DNA of 21,771 bases from an uncultured Polycyclovorans sp. (GCA_936928855.1 CAKZHZ010000061.1:1-21771); one strand, 5' to 3'. Numbered from the stretch's first letter, positions 1 through 7,563 are shown. Notes: generated from the letters alone by a model not told the origin. Numbers and translations are program-made.

Positions 1-2
1 CC

Positions 3-77
3 AGCAGCAACCCCAACATACAGAACATCCCCATCCGCACCCCCGAGGGACGCGCCATACGCGAGGCCTTCGTCCCC
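3..77 (+). other. DNA polymerase I-like fragment in frame with trpS
   Basis: Frame-3 translation begins SSNPNIQNIPIRTPEG and continues RAIREAFV. This matches the conserved Pol I segment before the motif A aspartate (in E. coli, approximately SSTDPNLQNIPVRNEEG followed by RRIRQAF), recalled from family knowledge. The motif A residues that should follow (ADYSQIELR) are absent. The next residues (VQAMRRRVEEN) are not recognisable TrpS; they loosely resemble the helix near the Pol I C-terminus, which I cannot confirm. TrpS homology starts at about base 114. Best read as a junction of polA and trpS sequence at the left edge, from misassembly or rearrangement. Confidence 0.65.
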
Positions 78-956
78 GAGGTGCAGGCGATGCGCCGTCG
101 GGTCGAGGAGAACGTGCCCGAGGCGCTGCGGGAGCGTTGCTACGAATTTCTCTCGTTGTACATCGCCTGCGGCCTGGACCCGGACCGCAACACCTTGTTC
201 GTGCAGAGTCATGTGCCTGCGCATGCCCGTCTGTCCTGGATCCTCAATGCCTATGCGCAGTTCGGCGAACTGTCCCGCATGACCCAGTTCAAGGACAAAT
301 CAGCCAAGCACGCGGACAACATCAATGCCGGGCTGTTCTGCTACCCCGTGCTGATGGCGGCCGACATCCTGCTGTATCAGGCGGCGCGTGTCCCGGTTGG
401 CGACGATCAGAAACAGCACCTTGAGCTGACGCGCGACATCGCACTGCGGTTCAACAATCTCTACGGTTCGGTATTCACCGTCCCCGAGCCGATGATTCCG
501 CCGGTAGGCGCCCGCATCATGGGCTTGCAGGAGCCCACGCGGAAAATGTCCAAGTCGGACGACGCGCCGACCAACGCCCTCTATCTGCTTGATGAGCCGG
601 ATGTGATCGTGCGCAAGCTCAAGCGGGCGGTGACCGACCCGGGCAATGAAGTGCGCTTCGACCCGGTCGACAAGCCCGGCGTTTCCAACCTGATGACAAT
701 CCTGTCGGCCACGACCGGTATGAGTTTCGACGATATCGAGGCACAGTACAGCGGGCAGGGCTATGGCAAGTTCAAGCAGGCCTGCGCCGATGCCGTGGTG
801 GCCTGCCTGGAACCGGTGCAGGCGCGCTACCGGGATATTCGTGCCGATACCGACGGCTTGCGACGCGTGTTGCGCGACGGCGCCGCGCGCGCTTCCGCGA
901 CGGCCGATGCCACCTTGACCCGTGTCCACGATGTGCTGGGGTTCATTCCGGCATGA
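3..956 (+). CDS. trpS: Tryptophan--tRNA ligase, C-terminal part (5'-truncated, chimeric N-terminus)
   Basis: Cytoplasmic class I aminoacyl-tRNA synthetase that charges tRNA-Trp. From about base 114 the product reads as bacterial TrpS: the stretch ACGLDPDRNTLFVQSHVP, then GELSRMTQFKDKS, AGLFCYPVLMAADILLYQ, VPVGDDQKQHLELTRDI and the ATP-binding KMSKS loop (bases about 543-557), continuing to a normal C-terminus. By comparison with E. coli TrpS (334 aa, from memory) about the first 50 residues are absent, including the N-terminal HIGH-type motif. The frame is open to the left edge, but bases 3-77 encode DNA polymerase I-like residues rather than TrpS. The first in-frame ATG is at 81; it is unlikely to be a true start because the Rossmann half-site would be missing. 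The stop overlaps scpA by 4 bases (ATGA), suggesting translational coupling. The trpS identity is secure; the 5' end is not. Confidence 0.9.
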   Translation, partial: SSNPNIQNIPIRTPEGRAIREAFVPEVQAMRRRVEENVPEALRERCYEFLSLYIACGLDPDRNTLFVQSHVPAHARLSWILNAYAQFGELSRMTQFKDKSAKHADNINAGLFCYPVLMAADILLYQAARVPVGDDQKQHLELTRDIALRFNNLYGSVFTVPEPMIPPVGARIMGLQEPTRKMSKSDDAPTNALYLLDEPDVIVRKLKRAVTDPGNEVRFDPVDKPGVSNLMTILSATTGMSFDDIEAQYSGQGYGKFKQACADAVVACLEPVQARYRDIRADTDGLRRVLRDGAARASATADATLTRVHDVLGFIPA

Positions 957-1798
957 GCGAGGTGCTGGATGCCACCACTGCAGCGGAGGTCGGGGATGCC
1001 GTCGACCGGCTGCCACGCGTCAATGGTCAGCTGCTGGACAAGCTGCCCGAGGATCTCTACATCCCGCCCGACGCGCTGGAAGTCATTCTCGATGCCTTCG
1101 AGGGTCCGCTTGACCTTCTGCTGTATCTGATCCGTCGGCAGAACCTGGATATTCTGGATATTCCGGTGCTGGAGATCACCCGGCAATACGTCGCCTATAT
1201 CGAACTGATGCACGGCCTTCGGCTGGAACTGGCAGCGGAATATCTGGTGATGGCCGCTCTGCTGGCGGAGATCAAGTCCCGTATCCTGCTGCCGCGGCCG
1301 CCACCGGATGCGCCGGGCGAGGTCGAAGACCCGCGAATGGAGTTGGTGCGGCGGTTGCAGGCCTACGAACGTTTCAAGTCGGCGGCTGAGAATCTCGATG
1401 GGCTGCCGCGCATGGGGCGCGAACTGCATCTGGCGCAGGCGCGCGTTGACTTGCCGCCGACGGCGCCCCAGCTGCCGATGCCGGGGTTGCGCGAGTTGTT
1501 GCTGGCCTTTCAGCAGGTGATGGCACGTGCGGAGCTGTTCACCCGCCACCAGATTGCCCGCGAGCCTCTGAGCGTACGCGCCCGTATGACCGACATCCTT
1601 GGCAAGCTGGGGCAGGGTCCGCGCAGCTTCGAGGCACTGATCGATCCGGAGGAAGGCCGCATGGGCGTGGTGGTGTGTCTGCTGGCGGTGTTGGAGCTGG
1701 TCAAGAGCGCCATGATCGACTTGGTGCAGGAAGCGCCCTTCGCCCCCATTCTGATTGATGTGGCCCATCCGGCCGAGAGCGAACCCGATGTCGCCTGA
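953..1798 (+). CDS. scpA: Segregation and condensation protein A (kleisin)
   Basis: Kleisin subunit of the Smc-ScpAB condensin, which bridges the Smc heads and compacts and segregates the chromosome. The 281-residue product has the ScpA hallmark FEGPLDLLLYLIRRQNLDI at about residues 49-67 (N-terminal helical domain that binds the Smc neck), followed by LEITRQYVAYI and LAAEYLVMAALLAEIKSRILLP. A charged middle part and a C-terminal winged-helix region for the Smc head follow. There is a roughly 35-residue N-terminal extension before the conserved core. The ATG overlaps the trpS stop, and the 3' end overlaps scpB. No smc gene lies in the window. Presence of ScpAB implies an Smc-type rather than a MukBEF condensin. 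Identification is strong. Confidence 0.95.
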   Translation: MSEVLDATTAAEVGDAVDRLPRVNGQLLDKLPEDLYIPPDALEVILDAFEGPLDLLLYLIRRQNLDILDIPVLEITRQYVAYIELMHGLRLELAAEYLVMAALLAEIKSRILLPRPPPDAPGEVEDPRMELVRRLQAYERFKSAAENLDGLPRMGRELHLAQARVDLPPTAPQLPMPGLRELLLAFQQVMARAELFTRHQIAREPLSVRARMTDILGKLGQGPRSFEALIDPEEGRMGVVVCLLAVLELVKSAMIDLVQEAPFAPILIDVAHPAESEPDVA

Positions 1799-2570
1799 AA
1801 ACGAAATGCCCGAGACTGACCAGCCGCTGGATGTACCGGTCGCGGAAGTCGATGAAGGGCGTGATCCTGCACCGCTGGTTCCTCTGATCGAAGCCCTCCT
1901 GCTGGCGTCGGAACAGCCGTTGTCGCTGGACCGTCTGCAGCGCCTGCTGGCCGATCCGGAGCCGATCGAGAAACGGGTCCTGCGCGAGGCCCTGGGGCTG
2001 CTGGAGAACGAGCTGTCGGCACGGGCGGTGGAACTGGTGGAGGTGGCCAGCGGCTGGCGTCTGCAGATCCGTCCGGTGCACGCCGTGACCGTGGCCCGGC
2101 TGTGGCAGGAAAAGCCCCCTCGGCTGACGCGCGCACTGCTCGAAACCCTCGCCATCATCTGTTACCAGCAGCCGGTGACACGCGGTGAGGTTGAGGATAT
2201 CCGCGGCGTCGCGCTGTCGCCCAATATCATCAGGACCTTGATGGAGCGCGGTTGGATCCGCGAGGTCGGGGTCAAGGAAGTGCCGGGTCGGCCCACACTG
2301 TTCGGTACCACGCCGCAACTGCTGGATGACCTCGGCCTGCGTTCGCTGGATCAGTTACCCGAGCTGCCCGCCATCAAGGACCCGACACAGCTGGAAGCGG
2401 CGTTGGCCGGACTGGGAGCCGGCATCGACGCCCAGGCGGCCGTGGCGGTCGACGTGGAAGTTGCCGAGGCGGGCGACGAAGGCGGAGTGACCGCAACGGA
2501 TGCGGAAGGCGTGCCTGGTGCTCAGGACCACGACGCGGATGGGGATGAACGTCAGGAGCCGGCTGCTTGA
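1788..2570 (+). CDS. scpB: Segregation and condensation protein B
   Basis: ScpB dimer that binds the ScpA kleisin and regulates the Smc ATPase. From ATG 1788 the product is 260 aa. A charged N-terminal tail of about 28 residues leads to two winged-helix domains: LVPLIEALLLASEQPLSLDRL (about 30-50) and LTRALLETLAIICYQQPVTR (about 113-132), followed by IRGVALSPNIIRTLMERGWI and the typical VPGRPTLFGTT. The C-terminus (about 200-260) is an Ala/Asp/Glu-rich, low-complexity tail. An ATG at 1755 and one at 1806 are also in frame. I prefer 1788 because it gives a short overlap with scpA (11 bases), but no strong ribosome site separates the options. Identification is strong; the start is uncertain by a few residues. 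Confidence 0.93.
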   Translation: MSPENEMPETDQPLDVPVAEVDEGRDPAPLVPLIEALLLASEQPLSLDRLQRLLADPEPIEKRVLREALGLLENELSARAVELVEVASGWRLQIRPVHAVTVARLWQEKPPRLTRALLETLAIICYQQPVTRGEVEDIRGVALSPNIIRTLMERGWIREVGVKEVPGRPTLFGTTPQLLDDLGLRSLDQLPELPAIKDPTQLEAALAGLGAGIDAQAAVAVDVEVAEAGDEGGVTATDAEGVPGAQDHDADGDERQEPAA

Positions 2571-3523
2571 GCGAGCGTATCCAGAAGCGGTTGGCGGATG
2601 CCGGGCTGGGCAGTCGGCGGCAGATCGAAGCCTGGATCACGGAGGGGCGCATTCGTGTCAACGGCGAAGTCGCCACCCTGGGACAGAAAATCGACGCACA
2701 GGATCAGGTCAAGCTGGATGGTCGTCGCGTGATGCTGGCCGGCGCTGCGGCGCCGGCACGCGTGCTGCTGTATCGCAAGCGAGTCGGCGAGGTGGTCACA
2801 CGCGATGACCCCGAGGGGCGTCAGACCGTTTTTCGCAAGCTGCCACCGCTGGAACAGGGGCGCTGGATCGCCGTCGGCCGATTGGACATCAATACCGCCG
2901 GACTGCTGCTGTTCACCACCGATGGAGAGTTGGCCCGACGGCTGATGCACCCGAGTTTCGAGATCAACCGGGAGTACGCCGTTCGGGTGCTGGGGACCCT
3001 CAGCGCGGAGATGCAGGATGTGCTGACCCGTGTGGGCGTCGAGTTGGACGGTCACACGGCGCGTTTTGACAGCCTGCGTCCCGGCAGCAGCGAAGCGGAT
3101 GCCGGCAGTGCCAACCAATGGTGGACGGTCACCCTGCACGAAGGACGCCATCGCGAGGTGCGCCGCCTGTTCGAGAGTCAGGGGCTGCAGGTCAGTCGCC
3201 TGATTCGTCTGGCCTACGGGCCGCTGATCCTGGGGCGGGGCATTCGCAGTGGCGGTTTCCGGGACGCCACCCCGGCCGAACGCAATGCCTTGTTTCAGGC
3301 CGTCAGCCTGCCGGTGCCAGCGCAGCCCTCGGCCAAGCGGACGGCACGGGCGGGGCAGTCGGAGGATGCGCCGGCGCGATCACGCCATGTTGATCCCAAG
3401 CCGAAGCGCTCACGCGGCGCTGCGGTGCCTGCCGGCAAGCCGGGCAAGACCGTGAAACCAAAAGGGGATCAGTCCGCCCCCTGGGTCAGCCGATCACGCA
3501 AGCGACGCGCCCCGCAGCACTGA
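2567..3523 (+). CDS. rluB: 23S rRNA pseudouridine synthase (RluB/RsuA family)
   Basis: Converts a specific uridine of 23S rRNA (U2605 in E. coli for RluB) to pseudouridine. The 318-residue product has an N-terminal S4 RNA-binding domain (about 1-48, ADAGLGSRRQIEAWI and GRIRVNG), then the RsuA-family catalytic domain with GRLDINTAGLLLFTTDG, whose Asp107 is the catalytic residue, and HEGRHREVRRLFE further on. The last 60 or so residues are very basic (many Lys, Arg, Pro and Ala), as in RluB tails. The start is TTG at 2567, overlapping the scpB stop as TTGA, with AGGAG at 2554-2558, 8 bases upstream. RluB versus RluE/RluF is decided by length, basic tail and the scpAB context. The gene converges on the minus-strand SDR 21 bases later. 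Confidence 0.9.
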   Translation: MSERIQKRLADAGLGSRRQIEAWITEGRIRVNGEVATLGQKIDAQDQVKLDGRRVMLAGAAAPARVLLYRKRVGEVVTRDDPEGRQTVFRKLPPLEQGRWIAVGRLDINTAGLLLFTTDGELARRLMHPSFEINREYAVRVLGTLSAEMQDVLTRVGVELDGHTARFDSLRPGSSEADAGSANQWWTVTLHEGRHREVRRLFESQGLQVSRLIRLAYGPLILGRGIRSGGFRDATPAERNALFQAVSLPVPAQPSAKRTARAGQSEDAPARSRHVDPKPKRSRGAAVPAGKPGKTVKPKGDQSAPWVSRSRKRRAPQH

Positions 3524-3544
3524 TGTCACTGAAGAAAAGAACGG

Positions 3545-4306
3545 TCAGAACTGTTGCCCGCTGATGCCGTGGCTGTCCGGCCCCAGCAGCCACAACAGGC
3601 GTGGCAATGCCGATTCCGGCATCGGCACCTCGTCGAGCACCTCCCCGGGATACCCCTTCAGGCGGATGCCGCTGCGCATCGGTCCCGGGTAATAGGTGTT
3701 GAACCGAACAGGGGCATCGCTGCGTTGTTCCTGACTCCACTGCGCACTGAGGGCTTCCAGCGCCGCCTTGGCAATGCCATAGGCTCCCTGGAACGGTTTG
3801 GCCCGGCGTCCGCCCTGGTCAGCGATGAACACCACCGAGCCATCCCCGGAGGCCCGCAACAGGGGCAGGCAGTGCCGGGTGAGCGCAAAGGCGCCAGTGA
3901 GGTTGACCTGCAAGGACTCCAGCCAGTCCTTCGGCTCGACGTCTTCCATGCGGGTGAACGTCTTGAAGTGGGCAGCCGCATGCACCAACCCGTCCAGGCG
4001 GCCGAACTCCCGTTCCAGGGTCATCGCCACTTCCGCAAGATCCGCCCAGGTGGCGCCGGTCAGGTTGAGTGGATACAGCGCCGCCGTGCCGCCGATGGCG
4101 CGAATCGCATCATCGGTGGCCTCGAGTTTGGAGACTGTGCGTCCGAGCAGCACCGGCGTGCCCCCGCATTCGGCCACGGCAATGGCGAGCGCCTGGCCCA
4201 GCCCGCCGCCGGCGCCGGTGATGAGAATCACCTGTCCGGAGAGATGATCCGCGGAAAACGAAGCGGGCACCGCGTCGGCGGTATCAGGGGGCAGGGCGTG
4301 CGCCAT
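3545..4306 (-). CDS. YciK-type short-chain dehydrogenase/reductase
   Basis: Putative NAD(P)-dependent oxidoreductase of 253 aa; the substrate is unknown even for the well-studied YciK homologues. An N-terminal extension of about 20 residues precedes the Rossmann cofactor loop GAGGGLG (31-37) and LLGRTVSKLE (53-62). FGRLDGLVHAA, VNLTGAFALTRHCLPLL and the YxxxK pair Tyr176/Lys180 (GAYGIAKAALEALS) follow. The position of the usual catalytic Ser, 13 residues before Tyr, is Asp163 (FIADQGG). The C-terminus (YPGPMRSGIR ... LLWLLGPDSHGISGQQF) resembles YciK. It is the last gene of the minus-strand group ubiG-mupP-GGDEF/EAL-SDR, with 70 bases before it and no clear ribosome site. In Pseudomonas a YciK-like SDR follows mupP directly. 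Family is confident, function unknown. Confidence 0.85.
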   Translation of the reverse strand: MAHALPPDTADAVPASFSADHLSGQVILITGAGGGLGQALAIAVAECGGTPVLLGRTVSKLEATDDAIRAIGGTAALYPLNLTGATWADLAEVAMTLEREFGRLDGLVHAAAHFKTFTRMEDVEPKDWLESLQVNLTGAFALTRHCLPLLRASGDGSVVFIADQGGRRAKPFQGAYGIAKAALEALSAQWSQEQRSDAPVRFNTYYPGPMRSGIRLKGYPGEVLDEVPMPESALPRLLWLLGPDSHGISGQQF

Positions 4307-4376
4307 GTGGATCGATCAAACGCGAAGGGGGGCGAAGGATACCCGGTTCAGTGCGCAAGGCGCTGGTGGCAGCGGC

Positions 4377-6026
4377 TTAGGTCGGCAGGATCACGTCCGC
4401 CAGACGGTCGGGTGACATCACGGGCTGCACGGCACGGCCTTCGATGTAATCGGCGCCGAATTCCCAGGCTGCCTGAATCTGTTCGGCGCGGTCGACGCCC
4501 GACAGTGTGACCGTCAATCCAAGGGCTTTCAGCTGCTCGATACTGATCCGCAGTTGTGCGGGTGCACGAGCGTCCCGCCCAAGATTGCGCAGCCAGGTGT
4601 CGGGCAGGCGGGTCTCGTGCAGGGGATAGACCAGCGCCGCCGCCGGAACGGCGCCAAGCAGGCCTTGTCCGGCGGTACCCAGGCGCACTCCCGCCTCTGC
4701 CAGGGCCGACAAGGTGGTTTGCAGTCCGGGCGTCTCGCGCAGCAACAGTGTCACCGGCAGCTCCAGTGTCAGCGATGCAGCAGGGTGGTCATGTGCGCTG
4801 AGCAGCCGAAGTACCAGATCCGCCATCGGCAGGCGCGACCAAGCCCGCGCCGGTGGGCGGATGACCAGGTCCGGCTGATGGCCACCGGCAAGCGTTTCCA
4901 GTCGCTGCACAGCCTGGCGAAGTTGCCAGACGGTTAGCTCGTGCAGCAGCGTATCCCGCGCGGGAAGATCCATGAAGTGGTGTGCCGCAAGCGTGCCGCG
5001 CAGCGGGTGGGGCCAGCTGGGCTGCTGCCGCAGACGCAAGGGGCGGTCACGTCCGTGCTGCACGCCGTAGCAGTCCACCAGCCCTTCATGCAGCAATGCC
5101 CCGTGAAGCTCGGCCAACAAGTGTGCTTCCTGGGCGCTTTCCGAGCCGTGCTCGGGGTCGAATACCTCGGTGTCGTGACCGCGCGCCTGGGCCAGGTGAC
5201 AGGCTGCCTCCGCATGGCGCAGCAGGGCATCGGCGGTCTCGCCGTGAGGGGGGCTGTGGGCGATGCCGATCTGCAGGCGCAGGTCGAGCGGTCCAGTGTC
5301 CAGGCGCACCGGGGTATCGAAGCGCAGGTGCAGTCGCGCGGCGAGGCGTCGACCATCGGGGTCGTCGGGCCGCATCGGCGCAAACAGGGCGAAACGGTCG
5401 TGTCCGAGGTGGGCCAGCAGGACGTCGTCATTCAATGCGTGGCCGAGGCGCTGTGACATCTGCTGGACCAGCCCGTCGGCTTCCGCGACAGTCCCGCCAT
5501 GTGCGAGCGCCGCGTAGCGGTCGGTGGCCACGACCCAGAGCATCAGACGTTCGCGTCCGGCCTGCCGGCGCAGCAGGGCGGCGTCGATCGCATCCAGCAG
5601 GGGGCGACGCCCGGGCAGATGGCAACGCGGCCCGATGGGGGCAGGTGCTTCCTCGAGCTGGCGTGCCAGCAGCGATGCACGCTCCCGCAGCGCGTGCGTC
5701 TCGTCCATCACCATGGCGCCGGCCTGATAGGAGATGACCATGCCGATGTACTGTCCCCACAGCAGAAAGGTCAGCGGCATGACGTCCAGTGCCCAGAGCG
5801 CCGGGTTGGCGGCCTGCACCATCAGCATGCCATTGAGGCTGTACTGACCGGTTTCATAGCGGCAGTGCAGCAGGGTGGCGGCGAGGGCGGCGAACAGGCC
5901 GAGCCCCAGCCCGAACCAGGCATACCGGTTGGCGCGACCTCGCAACAGTCGCGAAAGGGTTTCGAGCGACCCCAGGGTGTGATGTCGCACGCTCAGGCGT
6001 GTTTGGTGTTCGGCGTTGCCTTGCAT
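4377..6026 (-). CDS. Membrane protein with degenerate GGDEF and EAL domains
   Basis: Likely an enzymatically inactive member of the cyclic-di-GMP signalling superfamily. From ATG 6026 it is 549 aa. Two membrane segments are visible at about 36-53 and 77-100, then a linker helix. A GGDEF-like domain follows (about 135-290), whose signature is LGHDRFAL at 207-214 instead of GGDEF. A C-terminal EAL-like domain (about 295-549) has no EAL motif near its start (DCYGVQHGRDRPLRL instead) and lacks the other acidic metal ligands, but keeps the family fold signature WEFGADYIEGRAVQPV at 521-535. The scaffold recalls CsrD, which is also membrane-bound and degenerate, but that is analogy only. An upstream in-frame ATG at 6086 would add 20 residues with rare codons (ATA, AGG, CGA), so I prefer 6026. 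It lies between mupP and the SDR. Confidence 0.8.
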   Translation of the reverse strand: MQGNAEHQTRLSVRHHTLGSLETLSRLLRGRANRYAWFGLGLGLFAALAATLLHCRYETGQYSLNGMLMVQAANPALWALDVMPLTFLLWGQYIGMVISYQAGAMVMDETHALRERASLLARQLEEAPAPIGPRCHLPGRRPLLDAIDAALLRRQAGRERLMLWVVATDRYAALAHGGTVAEADGLVQQMSQRLGHALNDDVLLAHLGHDRFALFAPMRPDDPDGRRLAARLHLRFDTPVRLDTGPLDLRLQIGIAHSPPHGETADALLRHAEAACHLAQARGHDTEVFDPEHGSESAQEAHLLAELHGALLHEGLVDCYGVQHGRDRPLRLRQQPSWPHPLRGTLAAHHFMDLPARDTLLHELTVWQLRQAVQRLETLAGGHQPDLVIRPPARAWSRLPMADLVLRLLSAHDHPAASLTLELPVTLLLRETPGLQTTLSALAEAGVRLGTAGQGLLGAVPAAALVYPLHETRLPDTWLRNLGRDARAPAQLRISIEQLKALGLTVTLSGVDRAEQIQAAWEFGADYIEGRAVQPVMSPDRLADVILPT

Positions 6027-6150
6027 GGTGTGTCGCGCGTCCGCCCTCCCTCGGCACGCTGAGCCCGATATCGGCGGCGGTCCCATCCGCGATGCCCCCG
6101 TTATTCCCCGAAGCGCTAGGGTGCCAGAGCCATCGGGTCGGTGGTAGCGC

Positions 6151-6798
6151 TCAGGCGATCAGCGCGGCCAGATCGACGACGGTATCGGCGATATGGTCGG
6201 CACCCCAGGCTTCGATGGGATCGCCGGTGCCGACGTAACCCCACCGCACGGCAACGGTCACCATGCCGGCAGCCTGCCCGGCGACGATGTCCCGCAGGTC
6301 GTCCCCGATGTAATAGCAGTGTTCGGGGTTCAGGGTCGCGCGTTCGCAGGCAAGCAGAAGGGCGTCCGGCGCCGGCTTGGCTGCGGCTGCCTCATCGGCA
6401 CTGACACAGACCGCAGCACGTGAGGCGAGGCCCAGCGCGGTCATCAACGGCGCAGTCAGCCAGGCCGGTTTGTTGGTGACCACGCCCCAGGGGATGCCCT
6501 GGTGCTCCAGCCGCGTCAACAGGTCATCCAGCCCCGAGAACAGTCGGGAGTGCACCGCGAGGTGGGCGCGGTAATACGCGAGAAACTCATCCCTCAGTGC
6601 GGGGAAGGCGGGGTCGTCGGCAGTGATGCCGAGCGCCGCGCCGAGCAGACCACGCGCCCCAGCGGAGGCGACGGGCCGGTAGTCTGCCAGTGGCAGAGGG
6701 GGGCGGTTCTGCAGCGCGCGGACATGGTTGGCGGCTGCCGCCAGGTCCGGTGCGGTATCGACCAGGGTGCCATCCAGATCGAACAGCAAGGGTTTCAT
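6151..6798 (-). CDS. mupP: HAD phosphatase, probable N-acetylmuramate 6-phosphate phosphatase MupP
   Basis: A 215-residue HAD-superfamily hydrolase with all four motifs: the nucleophile and acid Asp7/Asp9 in LLFDLDGTLVDT, VVTNKP at 106-111, Lys141 in KPAPDALLLAC, and GDDLRD at 165-170. A helical cap follows motif I. It was historically annotated as phosphoglycolate phosphatase (Gph). The position directly after ubiG and near a YciK-type SDR is that of Pseudomonas MupP, which removes phosphate from MurNAc-6-P so that AmgK and MurU can rebuild UDP-MurNAc. The sequence features (SAGARGLL cap region, IPWGVVTNKP, YYIGDDLRDIVAGQAAGM, EAWGAD) also fit MupP. The ATG overlaps the ubiG stop by 4 bases, so the two are co-translated. 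Gph activity cannot be excluded from sequence alone. Confidence 0.85.
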   Translation of the reverse strand: MKPLLFDLDGTLVDTAPDLAAAANHVRALQNRPPLPLADYRPVASAGARGLLGAALGITADDPAFPALRDEFLAYYRAHLAVHSRLFSGLDDLLTRLEHQGIPWGVVTNKPAWLTAPLMTALGLASRAAVCVSADEAAAAKPAPDALLLACERATLNPEHCYYIGDDLRDIVAGQAAGMVTVAVRWGYVGTGDPIEAWGADHIADTVVDLAALIA

Positions 6799-7502
6799 GA
6801 GGGCTTCCGGGCGCGCAGGAAATAATTGACCGAAACATCGTCACTGAGGCGCGCTGACTTCAGCACGGGGTTGTAGTGCATGCCCTTCAGATCCTCGATC
6901 TCCAGCCCGGCTGACCGCACCCATTCGGCAAGTTCCGATGGGCGAATGAACTGCGCGAAATCGTGGGTTCCGCGCGGGATCAGGCCCAACAGGTACTCCG
7001 CGCCGACCACGGCGAGCGCAAACGCCTTCGGGGTGCGGTTGAGCGTGGAGAACACCAGGGTGGCGCCGGGCCGCGCCAGATCGGCACAGGCCTGGATCAC
7101 TGCGCCCGGGTCGGGCACGTGCTCGAGCATTTCCAGGCAGCAGACCAGATCGAATGCCGCCGGATGCTGTGCCGCGAAGGTTTCGGTTGCGACGCAGTGG
7201 TAGTCGACTTCAACAGCCGATGCATGGGCATGCGCTTGTGCTGCGCCGATGGCCGCTTCCGCAAGGTCGATGCCGGTGGCACGGGCGCCGCGACGGGCCA
7301 GTGCTTCTGCCAACAATCCTCCGCCACAGCCGACATCCAGAGCCGATCGGCCGCGCAGCCCACCACAGCTCGTTTCGATGTAGTCGACTCTCAGTGGGTT
7401 GATGTGATGCAAGGTCGCCATCGCGCCCTGCGGGTCCCACCAGTGCTCTGCCAGGGTGGAGAAATGCTCGATTTCGGCGGGGTCGACATTGGAGGCGGTC
7501 AT
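6795..7502 (-). CDS. ubiG: Ubiquinone biosynthesis O-methyltransferase UbiG
   Basis: SAM-dependent methyltransferase that performs both O-methylations of the ubiquinone ring. The product is 235 aa, the normal length. It starts with the UbiG signature VDPAEIEHFSTLAEHWWDPQG, then PLRVDYI, the SAM-binding loop DVGCGGG at 56-62, GIDLAEAAI, LEMLEHVPDP, STLNRTPKAFALAVVGAEYLLGLIPRGTHDF and the C-terminal DVSVNYFLRARK. It is the first gene of the minus-strand cluster, and its 3' end overlaps mupP. The start is divergent from the aminotransferase, with about 90 bases between the two starts. No convincing Shine-Dalgarno sequence precedes the ATG. Confidence 0.95.
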   Translation of the reverse strand: MTASNVDPAEIEHFSTLAEHWWDPQGAMATLHHINPLRVDYIETSCGGLRGRSALDVGCGGGLLAEALARRGARATGIDLAEAAIGAAQAHAHASAVEVDYHCVATETFAAQHPAAFDLVCCLEMLEHVPDPGAVIQACADLARPGATLVFSTLNRTPKAFALAVVGAEYLLGLIPRGTHDFAQFIRPSELAEWVRSAGLEIEDLKGMHYNPVLKSARLSDDVSVNYFLRARKPS

Positions 7503-7534
7503 GCCGCAATTGTGCCATGTCGGAGGGTGCGGAC

Positions 7535-7563
7535 TTGAGTCGTTGCGACAGCAACCGTACAGT
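7535..7563 (+). promoter_or_regulatory. Putative sigma-70 promoter for the aminotransferase gene
   Basis: TTGAGT at 7535-7540 and TACAGT at 7558-7563 are separated by exactly 17 bases, each matching the sigma-70 consensus at 4 of 6 positions. Transcription would start near 7570 and the coding region at 7595, giving a leader of about 25 bases. A GTTGC-GACA-GCAAC inverted repeat (7542-7555) lies in the spacer. This placement argues against an in-frame ATG at 7517, which lies upstream of the promoter. Confidence 0.4.

Noticed and set aside
827..2158. Long minus-strand open frame opposite scpA/scpB
   Set aside because: Arg/Ser-rich low-complexity product without recognisable domains; an antisense shadow expected in GC-rich coding DNA, while the plus strand carries clear ScpA and ScpB.
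6112..6151. AGCGCTA / TAGCGCT inverted repeat after the mupP stop
   Set aside because: The core AGCGCT is itself palindromic, the arms are 26 bases apart, and there is no T-run on the minus strand; not convincing as terminator or binding site.
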